From assembly GCA_002690755.1 (NCBI GenBank), contig NZFT01000018.1, positions 26,110 to 52,587 of the forward strand: 26,478 nucleotides of DNA, written 5' to 3'. Position 1 is the first letter of the stretch; every line of letters starts with the position of its first letter. The DNA comes from Phycisphaerae bacterium. GTDB taxonomy: Bacteria > Planctomycetota > Phycisphaerae > Phycisphaerales > SM1A02. Made by a program: the position numbers and the translations under genes. Shown here piece by piece: positions 1 through 8,613 of this stretch. The notes beneath the pieces were generated by a model that was not told the DNA's origin, did not search any database, and was given only the letters and a program-made list of their open reading frames with translations.

Positions 1-185
1 GGGATCCCGGGCAGCGCCATCCCCGCCATGAAATGTCGATTGGGCTCATCGTCCGCCCAGGGAACGAGATCGGTTCGCCCGTCCGCGTCACGATACAGCG
101 ACTCGAACCAGTCGCACGGTGCGTTACGCGCGCGGGCGGAACGCACCAGTCCGTCGATCTTCGCTCGCATCGCGTCCGGGTCCAT
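1..185 (-). CDS. Probable class I SAM-dependent methyltransferase, N-terminal part only
   Basis: This is the start of a minus-strand gene that runs off the left edge, with about 61 codons visible from an ATG at 183-185. The visible protein has W-F-E-x-L-Y followed about 16 residues later by V-P-W and then E-P-N. That spacing is typical of the N-terminus of small class I methyltransferases, just before the SAM-binding Rossmann fold. The Rossmann motifs themselves lie outside the window, so the assignment rests on the N-terminus alone. The gene starts 25 bases after the speB stop on the same strand and could share its transcript. No clear Shine-Dalgarno site is visible. Confidence 0.45.
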   Translation of the reverse strand, partial: MDPDAMRAKIDGLVRSARARNAPCDWFESLYRDADGRTDLVPWADDEPNRHFMAGMALPGI

Positions 186-210
186 GTTCGGATCGTATCC
201 GACGACGCGT

Positions 211-1098
211 TCAGATCTCGCGGGCCGCGAGGATCTCCGCCAGCACCCGGTGCACGAGCTTCGCGGCGAGGAAGTCGCAGGCCCAGTGCGCGGGATGCGG
301 CAGCAGCTCCACGACGTCGAAGCCGATCACGTTGCGTCGGGCCGCGAGGCGACCGACGAAGGCGTTCACGGTGCGCCAGTCGAGGCCGCCGGGCTCGGGC
401 GTACCCGTCGCCGGCATGATTCCGGAATCGAAGGCGTCGAGGTCGATCGTCAGATAGACGTCCTCGGGAACGAGATCGATCGCCCGATCCATCCAACCGT
501 CATCGGTCGCCTCGAGGATCTCATGGGCCGGGAACACCCGGCCGTGATCCATCGTGTGGTGCTCGCTCCGGTCGATCGCGCGAATCCCGACCTGCACGAT
601 GTCCGCGACCTCGCGGGCCCGGGCCATGACGCAGGCGTGATTGAACGGGGAACCGTGGTACGCCTCACGGGTGTCCCCGTGGGCGTCGATCTGGACGACG
701 CCCAGCCGGGCGTTCCGCGACCGGACCGCCGTCGCCGCCGACCGGATCGCGCCGATCGAGACGGAATGTTCGCCCCCGAGCAGGATCGGCATCGATCCGC
801 CGTCGATCACGGCCGTCACGACCCGCTCGACCACGTCCGCGAGGGACTCGGGATCGCCGTCGTGGAGCACCGGCGAGCCGGTGAGAATGCCCGATCGATA
901 CGGCTCGCTCAAGGTCTCGAGATCGAATCGCTCGACCTCCGCACTGGCTTCGAGCAAGGCCGCGGGCCCGCGATCGGCACCCTTGCGCCAGGTGCTGGTG
1001 CGGTCGTAGGGCACGGGGACGATCACCGCCGCCGGGACTCCCGTCGGTGGATCGACGCCGAGAAACGCCGGCAGGACGACTTCATTGTGCTCGGTCAT
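211..1098 (-). CDS. speB: Agmatinase (agmatine ureohydrolase)
   Basis: This cytosolic enzyme of the ureohydrolase (arginase/agmatinase) family splits agmatine into putrescine and urea. The protein is 295 residues, normal for the family. All metal-binding signatures are visible: GGEH at 108-111, DAHGD at 138-142 and the DLDAFD segment at 219-224, followed by the family's TGTPEPGGL block at 231-239. These should bind the paired Mn2+ ions. The ATG at 1096-1098 gives the expected N-terminus. The open frame continues far upstream, but only as an antisense shadow of other genes. SpeA, which supplies agmatine, lies about 1.6 kb upstream, separated by the opposed ClC gene, so the two steps are clustered but not in one simple operon. 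A guanidino-acid hydrolase of the same family is the main alternative. Confidence 0.9.
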   Translation of the reverse strand: MTEHNEVVLPAFLGVDPPTGVPAAVIVPVPYDRTSTWRKGADRGPAALLEASAEVERFDLETLSEPYRSGILTGSPVLHDGDPESLADVVERVVTAVIDGGSMPILLGGEHSVSIGAIRSAATAVRSRNARLGVVQIDAHGDTREAYHGSPFNHACVMARAREVADIVQVGIRAIDRSEHHTMDHGRVFPAHEILEATDDGWMDRAIDLVPEDVYLTIDLDAFDSGIMPATGTPEPGGLDWRTVNAFVGRLAARRNVIGFDVVELLPHPAHWACDFLAAKLVHRVLAEILAAREI

Positions 1099-1224
1099 GG
1101 CGACGTGATTCCGGCCGGGAAGGAAGGTTGCGACGCGTCGGATTGTATGAATCGGGACGGAGAAGGCGACCGACCCCGTCGCTTCCCGGTGACTCCCTCG
1201 GTCCATGTCGGGTAGATTCGAGGC

Positions 1225-2652
1225 ATGAGCGCCGAACCGAGGACCGAACCGACGGTCCGCCAGTCCATCATCATGATCACCGCCACGAGTTTCGCGGCGT
1301 TTCTCGCCGGCGTGGCGGCGCTCTACTTCGTCTACGCCGACCGGGCGGGCGGAGGCGCGGTCGACTGGCTTTCCGGCCGGGAAGTGTTTCTCGGGATCTC
1401 CATCTCGGGCGTCTGGACGGTGATCCTCCCCGCCCTCGGTGTCGCGGTGACCATGCCCGCCATCGTCTGGCTTCAACGACGTTTCTTCCCCGGAACCGAG
1501 GGGACGGGAATCCCCCAGGCCATCGCCGCGATCCAGATCGGCGAACGACCCGAGCGCGGACTCATGCTCTCGGTGCGAATCGCGCTCGGAAAGATCCTGC
1601 TTCTGAGCATGGCCCTCATCTCCGGGATCACGGTCGGACGCGAAGGCCCCTCCGTCCACGTGGCCGCCTGCTGCATGCACCTCAGTCGTCGATTCTGCCG
1701 GTTTCATCCGTGGCTCGTCCAGCGGGGTCTCATCCTCGCAGGATCGGCCGCGGGCATCGCGGCGGCGTTCAACGCACCGGTCGCGGGCGTGATCTTCTGC
1801 TTCGAAGAGGTCGGCCGGATCTTCGACAAGCAGAGCGCCACCGCGATCATCCGCACCGTGGCGATCGCGTGTCTGGTCGGCGTGGTCTTCCTCGGCGACT
1901 ACGAATTCTACGGCTCGAGCAACAGTGGTGCGGGCCTTCCGCTCTCGATCGACGGTGATCTCGGCGCCTGGCTGCTCGAACTGCGACAGTGGATCGCGGT
2001 TCCGGTGGTCGGCGTCCTCGGTGGATTCCTCGGCGGTTGGTTCGGTCGGGGCGTGGTCGGCGGCAGCCGGCGACTCGCGCCGTTCCTCGTGGCGAATCCG
2101 CTCCGCACCGGAATCGTCCTCGGACTGGCCCTGGCGGTCACCGGCATCCTCTCCGGCGGCTCCAGTTACGGGGGAGGCCACGATCAGGCCGAACGCATGC
2201 TGGAGACCGCGGCGGCGACCAACGCTCCCATCGCGATCTGGAGCGATCCGCTCGGCAAGGCCGTGGCGAGCTTCACCAGCCTGATCAGCGGAATCCCCGG
2301 CGGTCTCTTCGATCCGAGCCTCGCGGTGGGCGCCGGTCTCGGCCAGATGACGCACGGCTTCTTCGAGCGCACCATCGCCCCCGGAATCGGCCTGCCCGAA
2401 TTCATGCTGATCTTCATGGCCGCCTACTTCGCGGGCGTCGTCCAGAGTCCGATCACCGTCTTCGCGATCCTCTTCGAGATGACCGGGGCGTACGGGATGA
2501 TCCTGCCGCTCATGTTCGCCGCCGCCCTCGGAGCGGCCGTGGCGAGTCGCATCTGCGAGCCGTCCATCTACGAGGCGCTCGCGGCCTCGTTCCTCGAGGC
2601 CAAGGGCATTCGGACCGGGCCCGATCCCGGGACCCGGTCCAGCACCGACTGA
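1225..2652 (+). CDS. ClC-family chloride transporter (probable H+/Cl- exchanger)
   Basis: This is an inner-membrane ClC protein of 475 residues with many hydrophobic helices and no CBS domain tail. Recognisable ClC motifs are GTGIP at 93-97 (the usual GSGIP), GREGP at 138-142 with the gating glutamate E140, a paired glutamate at 194-195 where the E. coli exchanger has its internal proton glutamate, GIPGGLFDP near 355-363, and a late S-I-Y-E segment carrying the likely anion-coordinating tyrosine. Both glutamates argue for proton-coupled exchange rather than a passive channel; this is inference. The selectivity-filter serine is replaced by threonine. The gene is divergent from speB (126 bases between starts) and converges on speA with 23 bases between stops. 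ClC exchangers and arginine decarboxylation both serve acid resistance in enterics, but no such link is shown here. Confidence 0.9.
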   Translation: MSAEPRTEPTVRQSIIMITATSFAAFLAGVAALYFVYADRAGGGAVDWLSGREVFLGISISGVWTVILPALGVAVTMPAIVWLQRRFFPGTEGTGIPQAIAAIQIGERPERGLMLSVRIALGKILLLSMALISGITVGREGPSVHVAACCMHLSRRFCRFHPWLVQRGLILAGSAAGIAAAFNAPVAGVIFCFEEVGRIFDKQSATAIIRTVAIACLVGVVFLGDYEFYGSSNSGAGLPLSIDGDLGAWLLELRQWIAVPVVGVLGGFLGGWFGRGVVGGSRRLAPFLVANPLRTGIVLGLALAVTGILSGGSSYGGGHDQAERMLETAAATNAPIAIWSDPLGKAVASFTSLISGIPGGLFDPSLAVGAGLGQMTHGFFERTIAPGIGLPEFMLIFMAAYFAGVVQSPITVFAILFEMTGAYGMILPLMFAAALGAAVASRICEPSIYEALAASFLEAKGIRTGPDPGTRSSTD

Positions 2653-2682
2653 TCCCGGCGTCCGTCCGCCTGCGGTCAGTCG
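2646..2682. terminator. Inverted repeat spanning the two converging stop codons
   Basis: Seven bases at 2646-2652 (CGACTGA) are exactly complementary to 2676-2682 (TCAGTCG), with two further C/G pairs possible inside. The arms contain the stop codons of the ClC gene and of speA. A hairpin here could act as a shared bidirectional terminator, but there is no T-run on either side and the loop is long. Confidence 0.3.
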
Positions 2683-4657
2683 TGATCCGGCTCGAGGTAG
2701 GTGTAGCCCGCCAGTCCGGTCTCGAACGCCGACACCATCTCCCGGCACTCGCGGGCGGTGATCGAACCACGGTGGACCGAACGTTCGCACTCCTTGCGAA
2801 TCGCCCTGGTCAGCATGGTCGAGTCGTACTGCATGTAACCGAGGACTTCGCGGACGGTGTCTCCTTCCACGATCTCCTCGATCCACCAGCTTCCCGAGTC
2901 GTCGACCCGGACGTGGACGACGTGGGTGTCGCCGAAGAGGTTGTGGAGATCGCCCAGCGTCTCCTGATAGGCACCGACCAGGAACGCGCCGAGGAGATAC
3001 CGCCGTCCCGCCTCCAGTTCGTGCAGCGGAAGCCACCGCTTGACGTCCTCGCGGCCGATGAAGCGATCGACCTTGCCGTCGGAATCGCAGGTGAGATCAG
3101 CGAGCGTGCCGCGTCGCGTCGGCGTCTCGTCGAGGCGGTGGATCGGCATGATCGGAAAGACCTGTTCGATCGCCCAGCAGTCCGGAAGCGACTGGAAGAC
3201 CGAGAGATTGCAGAAGTAGACGTCGGTGAGCAGATCGTCGAGCTCCGTGAGTTCCTCGGGAACCGGATCCAGCGACGTCGCGAGCTCCCGGGCCCGCAGC
3301 GCGAGGGTCCAGAAGATCCGCTCCACCTCGGCTCGATGCTCGAGCGACATGTAGCCCAGGGTGAACAGGGTGAGGGCCTCGGCCCGCGCGCTCTCCGCGT
3401 CATGCCAGCATTCGAGGAGATGATCCGCGTCGATCCGTCGCCACGCGTCGAAGAGATCGACGAGCGGACGGGCGGGTTCCTCGCCGTCCCGACCCCGAAG
3501 CCCTTCGAGGTCCTCGGGGATTCGATGGGGTTCGAAGCGATTCGCTCCGAGCACGTCGAAGATCAGGACGCTCTGCTGCGCGACCATCGCCCGACCGCTC
3601 TCGGTCACGATGGTCGGATGCGGCACCTCGCGGTCGTCGCAGATCGACTGGATCCGGTGGACCACCGTCGAGGCGTACTCCTCGAGCGAATAGTTGCGGC
3701 TGAACGCGGAATTGGACTGGCTGCCGTCGTAGTCGACGCCGAGCCCCCCCCGACGTCGATGAATTCCACCGCGGCCCCGAGCCGGTGGAGCTCGGTGTGG
3801 ATCCGGGTCAGCTCGCCCACCCCCGCCGCCACCTGCCGGATGTCGTGCATCTGACTCCCCATGTGACAGTGAAGCAGCTTCAAGCAGTCGAGCATGCCGT
3901 GATCGCGGAGCAGGTCGACGGCGCGAAGCACCTCGGCGAGGGTCAGACCGAACTTGGCCTTGATCCCGCTCGAACTCGCCCACCGGCCCGCACCCTCGAC
4001 GTTGAGATTCACACGGATGCCGATGCGGGGTCGGACGTCGAGTCGTGCCGCGTGTCGCAGCACGAGCCCGAGTTCCTCGAGATTCTCGATCACCGGAACG
4101 ACCGTCCGCCCGAGTTTCGCCGCGAGCATCGCGAACTCGACGTAGCGATCCTCCTTGAAGCCGTTGCAGACCACCAGTCGATCGGGCTGTTCGACGGTCA
4201 TCGCGAGCACCGCGAGCAGCTCGGGCTTCGACCCCACCTCGAAGCCGAATCCCATCTCCCCGCTGATCCGACCGACGTCCTCCACCACGCTTCGCTGCTG
4301 GTTCACCTTCACCGGATACACGCCGCGGTAGGCGCCTCGATAGCCGTGCTGTTCGATTGCCCCGTCGAAGGCTCGACGCAGATCACCGAGGACCGTCTCG
4401 AGGACGTCACCGAAGTGAAGCAGCACCGGTGTCGAATATCCTCGATCCCGAACGCCCTCGACGATCTCGAGGAGATCGACCTCGCGTTCGGGACGCCGAT
4501 CCGGCCGGACCCTCACGGTGCCACGCGGATTGATCGAGAAGAAACCGTCCGCCCACGAATCGACGGCGAATCGAGCCGCGTTCTCCGCCATCGGCGACGG
4601 CCCGACCTCGACGGCGTCGGTCTCCCCCGAGGGGATGATGAGCGAAGACTTGGACAA
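2676..4657 (-). CDS. speA: Biosynthetic arginine decarboxylase, reading frame broken by one missing base
   Basis: This fold-III PLP enzyme converts arginine to agmatine, the substrate of SpeB. The first frame (from 4657) carries YPVK at 114-117, whose lysine should bind PLP, the LLHCHMGSQ block, and the start of the glycine-rich FIDVGGG motif. At the eight C's of 3744-3751 the frame is lost. The adjoining frame resumes exactly where needed with LGVDYDGS, SRNYSLEEYA and TESGRA, and later carries the TCDSDGK active-site segment. Adding one base gives 660 residues, normal for SpeA. Conservation on both sides and strong third-position GC argue for a homopolymer sequencing error or a very recent mutation rather than decay. 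The likely start is a TTG at 4655-4657 with a GGAGA site about six bases upstream; an in-frame ATG 22 codons later is the alternative. Confidence 0.88.
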
Positions 4658-4714
4658 CGACGATCTCCAGTGCCTCGAGTCGAGGCGGCGAAGTGTACCG
4701 CCCGGGACGGCCGT

Positions 4715-6667
4715 TCAAGCGTCCGTTGATTCGTCGTTCCGGAGACTGCGGGCGATGGAGGCCTCGTGCACGGGCATGCTCGCCCGATCCAGATGATCCT
4801 TCGCCGCGTGAAACGCGTCGGGATCCACGGATCGGGGATCCTCCCGGGCCCGGGTGATCAGGGACCGGAGGGCGACGAGGCCGGATTCGACCGACGCCAC
4901 CACCTCGGGGTCGACGTCCCCGCGAACGCGATCGAGGGCCTCGGTGATCCACTTCACGTCGAGGGCCGCGTTCACCGCGAGATCGACGACGCGGTGGACC
5001 ATCATGTCGTCCCGGGCGTGCGTCACGGAGTCGGCTTCGATCCGATCCACTTCCTCTCGGGTCAGACCGTTGCTGGGGACGACCTGCACCCGGGCGCGTC
5101 GACCACTTCGTCGCTCGACCGCGTCGACGCCGAGCACGCCATTGGCGTCGACGTTGAACACGACCTCGATCTGAGGAATCCCGGCAGGCATCGGCGGCAG
5201 TCCCCGAAGTTCGAATCTGGCGAGGCTCCGGCAGTCGGCGACCATCTCCCGTTCACCCTGCACGACGTGCAGACCGACGTTCAACTGACCGTCGACGCTC
5301 GTCGAGAACATCTCGACCGAACGAGTCGGGACCATCGTGTTCCGCACCACCAGTTTCGCGACGGCGCCGCCCGCGGTCTCGAGTCCCAGGCTCAGTGGAA
5401 TCACGTCGAGGAGCAGCGCGTCGCGTCGGGTGCCGGCGAGGATCGAACCCTGGACCGCGGCGCCGAGGGCGATCACGCGATCCGGATCGAGGGCCACGTA
5501 GGCCGGTCGATCGAACCAGGACTCGACGGCTTTCCGGATCATCGGCATTCGCGTGGATCCGCCGACCAGCACCACCCGATCGATCGACGCTCGCTCGAGC
5601 CCCGCGTCCTTGAGGGCCCTCGCACACGCGTCGAGCGTGCGATCGACCAGGGGACGTGCCGCGGTCTCGAAGTCGCTGCGGTCGAGCGTCCGATCGAGAT
5701 CGGGCACCAGCCCCCGACCGTCGAGTCGGATCCGAGTCGCCGCCGCGTCGCTCAGCGCGACCTTGGCCCGGGCGCCGACCGCCCGAAGCACCGCGAGTCG
5801 ACGGGCCCGACGTTCCGGATCCGGTTCCCCCATCGCCGCTTCATGGAGATTCCCGACCAGCACGCGATCGAAATCGTCGCCGCCGAGATGGGTGTCCCCC
5901 GCGGTGGCGAGCACCCGGAAGATCGCCTCCCCATCCGGGGAGGACGGATCCGCGGGCATGACCTCGAGCACCGTGACGTCGAAAGTCCCGCCACCCAGGT
6001 CGTAGACGACGATCGTCTCGGCGTCACCCCGCCCGCCGATTCCGTAGGCGAGCGCCGCCGCGGTGGGTTCGTTGAGGATCCGCACCACGTCGATGCCCGC
6101 GATCCGTCCGGCGTCACGAGTCGCCTGTCGCTGGGCGTCGTCGAAGTACGCGGGAACCGTGACCACCGCCCGGCGGACCGGAACGCCGAGGGCTTCCGAG
6201 GCGCGATCGCGCAGATGGGCCAGCAGATCGGCGGAGATCTCCTCGGGACTCCGAACGCGGCCGTCGATCTCGACGCCGGCGAGCCCGCGGGCGCCGGAGA
6301 CCACCTGGTATGGCGAGGCCTCGGCGTCATCGCGACGGTCGTCGAATCGGCGACCCATGTACCGCTTCACGCTGAAGACCGTTCGCGTCGCATGCTCCTC
6401 GAGTCCGGCGGCGGCCCTCCGGCCGACGGCCTCCACCGCGTCCCCTCGGTACCGGACCACCGAAGGCACCAGACCGGTCTCCGATGAAGGCACACCTTCA
6501 TCCGCCCCACGGTCGAGATCCAGGATGCGGGGACCGGCCGCGTCGGCGAAGGCGACGAGGGAATTGGTGGTGCCGAGATCGATCCCGACGATCGGATCGT
6601 CCGGAACGCTTCCGCGGTCGGTCTCGGGCGCGGTCTGTGATTTCTCGGATGGGGATTCGCCGGACAT
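4715..6667 (-). CDS. Hsp70-family chaperone, HscA-like
   Basis: This is a cytosolic ATP-dependent chaperone of 650 residues. The nucleotide-binding domain has the phosphate-1 loop GIDLGTTNS (28-36), VKRYMGR (100-106), [13 protein letters not shown] (161-173), [11 protein letters not shown] (189-199), DLGGGTFD (213-220) and LVGGSTRMP (357-365). The substrate-binding part has [10 protein letters not shown] (411-420) and [11 protein letters not shown] (469-479). The second block resembles HscA, the iron-sulfur-assembly Hsp70, more than DnaK. No iscU, hscB or fdx lies nearby, so the role in cluster transfer is inference. The ATG at 6665-6667 is taken as the start; a GTG at 6710-6712 would add 15 residues. 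Neither has a clear Shine-Dalgarno site. SpeA begins 57 bases downstream on the same strand. Confidence 0.88.
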   Translation of the reverse strand: MSGESPSEKSQTAPETDRGSVPDDPIVGIDLGTTNSLVAFADAAGPRILDLDRGADEGVPSSETGLVPSVVRYRGDAVEAVGRRAAAGLEEHATRTVFSVKRYMGRRFDDRRDDAEASPYQVVSGARGLAGVEIDGRVRSPEEISADLLAHLRDRASEALGVPVRRAVVTVPAYFDDAQRQATRDAGRIAGIDVVRILNEPTAAALAYGIGGRGDAETIVVYDLGGGTFDVTVLEVMPADPSSPDGEAIFRVLATAGDTHLGGDDFDRVLVGNLHEAAMGEPDPERRARRLAVLRAVGARAKVALSDAAATRIRLDGRGLVPDLDRTLDRSDFETAARPLVDRTLDACARALKDAGLERASIDRVVLVGGSTRMPMIRKAVESWFDRPAYVALDPDRVIALGAAVQGSILAGTRRDALLLDVIPLSLGLETAGGAVAKLVVRNTMVPTRSVEMFSTSVDGQLNVGLHVVQGEREMVADCRSLARFELRGLPPMPAGIPQIEVVFNVDANGVLGVDAVERRSGRRARVQVVPSNGLTREEVDRIEADSVTHARDDMMVHRVVDLAVNAALDVKWITEALDRVRGDVDPEVVASVESGLVALRSLITRAREDPRSVDPDAFHAAKDHLDRASMPVHEASIARSLRNDESTDA

Positions 6668-6819
6668 TCGGGGCAGTGTACGAATCCCACGGAGGCCGGG
6701 CTCGTCCTTCACCCCGATCGCCGGTCGATCTGGAACAGGAACGACCGATCATGGGCCGCCCCCGATCCCTCCGGAATCGACTCGAACGGAATTGATTCGG
6801 AGTCGCGACGCCACGATCC

Positions 6820-6852
6820 GGCTCCCCCGATCCGGTTCGGGCCGAGGGAGCC
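6820..6852 (-). terminator. Possible terminator after the sigma-factor gene
   Basis: A seven-base inverted repeat (6820-6826 with 6846-6852, GGCTCCC/GGGAGCC) can form a GC-rich hairpin about 15 bases beyond the TGA at 6867-6869. There is no T-run after it. Its position fits a message ending with the shifted C-terminal frame (stop at 6867) rather than the earlier stop at 6907. Confidence 0.35.
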
Positions 6853-6866
6853 TGATCGGCGCCGGG

Positions 6867-7105
6867 TCAATCGCCTTCGATCAGCGACCGTACGTTCTCA
6901 TCGACCTCATCCGACGCGTCCGAACCGTCGACGGCCGCGACCATGTTCGGTCCGGCGAGCCGGTTCGCGAGGGTCGCGAGCCGTTTCCGGATTCGAGTCC
7001 GACTCGACTCGATTTCGGCGGTGAGACTCGGATCGGGAGCAGATTCGGAAGTTGTTTCCCCGATCCGATCGACTGCAGGGATCGGATTCGGGACTGCAGA
7101 GTTGC
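6867..7105 (-). other. Alternative-frame C-terminal tail of the sigma factor
   Basis: In the frame ending at 6867-6869 the region after sigma region 4 encodes a helix-prone basic segment (IESSRTRIRKRLATLANRL) and an acidic end (DEVDENVRSLIEGD). Its codons from about 6870 to 6960 are nearly all G- or C-ending, as in real genes of this window, whereas the nominal sigma frame there has about half. Joining the frames needs one base fewer, for instance five rather than six A's on the minus strand at 7106-7111, or a loss slightly downstream. It could be a sequencing error, slippage, or a separate overlapping gene starting at the ATG at 7152-7154. Confidence 0.5.
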
Positions 7106-7740
7106 TGGAGTTTTTTGACACCTCGGTACTTCCAATTGTTGATGGTGGTGACATTCACGCCAAGAGCCACAGCTGCCTGCTCATAACTCAGCCCCCGACA
7201 CACGATCAATCGAACCGCCGCCTGCTCGTTGTCCGTCAGGCTTCGCAGGGCTGCCTCGAGCCTCCCGGCGTGGACCCGGGCGATGCCCGGGCTCCCGACT
7301 CCCACTTCCGCTCGCCGATCGGCCGGCACGCCGAACCGCCCTCCTTCTTCCGCGGTGAACCGACGTGCATCCTGTCGGCCGACCGCCTCGAGCGTCTTTC
7401 GCGAACGTCGCTCCTGGTGATATCCCTTGCGGACGAGGTTCTCACCTATCCGAAAGAGATAACTCACGGAGATCTCGCGCGTTTCGAGATTTTCGAGGCG
7501 GAGGAGACGAAAAAACACCTCCTGGACCACGTCCTCGGCACGTTCAGGACCGACCAGGCGGCGAATGAAGGCTCCAAGGGCTCTGTGATGCCGTTGGTAG
7601 AGCGAACGAACCATCGCCCTCCGGGCTTCTGGAACCCTTGCGGAACCAGCACGCCGGGCCGCTGCATCGGCCGACCTCGTAGATGGTCGCGGGCCATTCG
7701 CTGACGCTTCACAATCCAAGACGAGTGGTTCGGTGTTCAT
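6907..7740 (-). CDS. ECF-type (sigma-70 family) RNA polymerase sigma factor
   Basis: Read in one frame this gives 277 residues. Sigma region 2 lies at about 47-112, with the RAEDVVQEVFFRLL helix (67-80) and the basic RKGYHQERRSRKT segment. Region 4 lies at about 158-214, with SLTDNEQAAVRL and a helix-turn-helix (LSYEQAAVALGVNVTTINNWKYRGVKKL split across 184-211). The protein would direct core polymerase to a set of promoters. No anti-sigma gene is adjacent. The ATG at 7738-7740 has an AAGGA site about 11 bases upstream. After region 4 this frame becomes an arginine-rich, low-complexity tail with poor third-position GC, while the +1 frame looks coding to a stop at 6867. The true C-terminus is therefore probably shifted (about 290 residues). 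Overall base use is less GC3-biased than in the neighbours. Confidence 0.82.
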   Translation of the reverse strand: MNTEPLVLDCEASANGPRPSTRSADAAARRAGSARVPEARRAMVRSLYQRHHRALGAFIRRLVGPERAEDVVQEVFFRLLRLENLETREISVSYLFRIGENLVRKGYHQERRSRKTLEAVGRQDARRFTAEEGGRFGVPADRRAEVGVGSPGIARVHAGRLEAALRSLTDNEQAAVRLIVCRGLSYEQAAVALGVNVTTINNWKYRGVKKLQQLCSPESDPCSRSDRGNNFRICSRSESHRRNRVESDSNPETARDPREPARRTEHGRGRRRFGRVG

Positions 7741-8052
7741 GTGGAACGTGGTCCTTCCCGAATCATCGATGCAGGCCTGAGTCGCCTAGCGGGCCCCTCA
7801 AGCGAGAAGGCTCGACCGACACCGGATCCGTGACGGCGACTGTACGCCTGCATCCGGCGCGTTCTCGTCGATCCCGCGCTTTTTCGGGTGAATCGATGGA
7901 TGAGGTCGCTCGCCTGACCAGGACAACCCCTCCAAACGGACTTTCGGGTCCCGAAGCCGCGATTTTGATATCGAAAACGTCTTTTCGAGGTGTTCGGCGG
8001 GCTCTGGAGCACCCGGAAGCGTCTCCCACCACGACCCACGGCCGGTAAGAGA
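7741..8052. promoter_or_regulatory. 312-base leader region upstream of the sigma factor, with palindromes
   Basis: No convincing gene is seen here. The stretch lies between the sigma-factor start and the end of the lipoprotein pair. It holds an exact 13-base odd palindrome at 7944-7956 (TTCGGG-T-CCCGAA). A seven-base inverted repeat with a four-base loop lies at 7972-7989 (TCGAAAA/TTTTCGA) in a locally AT-rich patch. A widely spaced nine-base inverted repeat links 7768-7776 (GATGCAGGC) with 7846-7854. The palindromes could be operators or part of a promoter for the sigma gene. The AT-rich hairpin lies about 64 bases past the lipoprotein stop and could instead be a weak terminator. I cannot pick a confident -10/-35 pair. 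Confidence 0.35.
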
Positions 8053-8613
8053 TCATCCCGCCGGTCGGTCGGCCTGAGGAAGCCCGTCGAGGACTCCCTT
8101 GAACCGCTGGGCCGCAATCGCCTGAAGCGCTTCAAGCAATTCGGCCGTTCCCCGGTCGAAGGTGCGACCGTCCGCCTTGATCTCGAATTTCCGCCGAACA
8201 CCCTTGAGCCGGAGATCGACCTCGAGCAGCCGGGGACCGCTTGAAGACGCCGGCGGCGTGAAATCCACGGCGAGCCAGCCGATGTCTTCAATCACCTTGG
8301 TGAGGGTGCGACGGACATCCTCCGGGAAGGTCAGTTCGATCGGGGTCTCCCCTTCGTGGGCCTCCCGGCCCCCGCCGTAGAAGAAACGACCGTCCGCCCG
8401 CCATTTGTAGAGGGCATACCGCTGATCCTCACCGTCGGCATCGAGCAACAGGAGCTTGATCGCCTGATTGTTGGGCTCGCTGGGTGCGGTGGCGGCGCCA
8501 CCGGGACCGACGCAGCCGCCCGGCACCATGGCCGCGAAGAGAAGCATGGTCCCCTTCACCATCGGGATCATCCGATCCGGGAACGATCCGATGCCGTTCG
8601 TGGTTCGAATCAC
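8053..8613 (-). CDS. Small probable lipoprotein, function unknown (second of a coupled pair)
   Basis: I do not recognise the family. The protein is up to 186 residues. It has a hydrophobic N-terminal stretch ending in P-G-G-C, an imperfect lipobox, so a lipid-anchored envelope protein is likely but not certain. The body contains a short aromatic segment (YALYKWRADGRFFYGGG) and a later beta-rich segment (LLEVDLRLKG), with no catalytic motif. The GTG at 8611-8613 overlaps the TGA of the gene before it and is preceded by AAGGGAG, which supports translational coupling. An in-frame ATG 14 codons later (8569-8571) would give a tidier signal peptide. Its layout of a leading strand, a helix ending in G-W and then a two-stranded segment loosely resembles the upstream gene, so the two may be distant paralogues. 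Confidence 0.7.
   Translation of the reverse strand: MIRTTNGIGSFPDRMIPMVKGTMLLFAAMVPGGCVGPGGAATAPSEPNNQAIKLLLLDADGEDQRYALYKWRADGRFFYGGGREAHEGETPIELTFPEDVRRTLTKVIEDIGWLAVDFTPPASSSGPRLLEVDLRLKGVRRKFEIKADGRTFDRGTAELLEALQAIAAQRFKGVLDGLPQADRPAG

Noticed and set aside
211..3036. A 941-residue minus-strand open frame across speB and the ClC gene
   Set aside because: Only the speB part is protein-like. The rest is the antisense shadow of the ClC gene, kept open by strong G/C third-position bias.
7072..7107. Direct repeat of CTGCAGTC 21 bases apart in the sigma gene tail
   Set aside because: It is a short repeat in a compositionally odd stretch; too little to call a duplication, though it lies near the apparent frame change.
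7763..8056. A 97-codon minus-strand frame with an ATGA overlap to the lipoprotein stop
   Set aside because: The overlap is tempting, but codon third positions are mixed, the product lacks any recognisable pattern, and the region contains palindromes better explained as regulatory.
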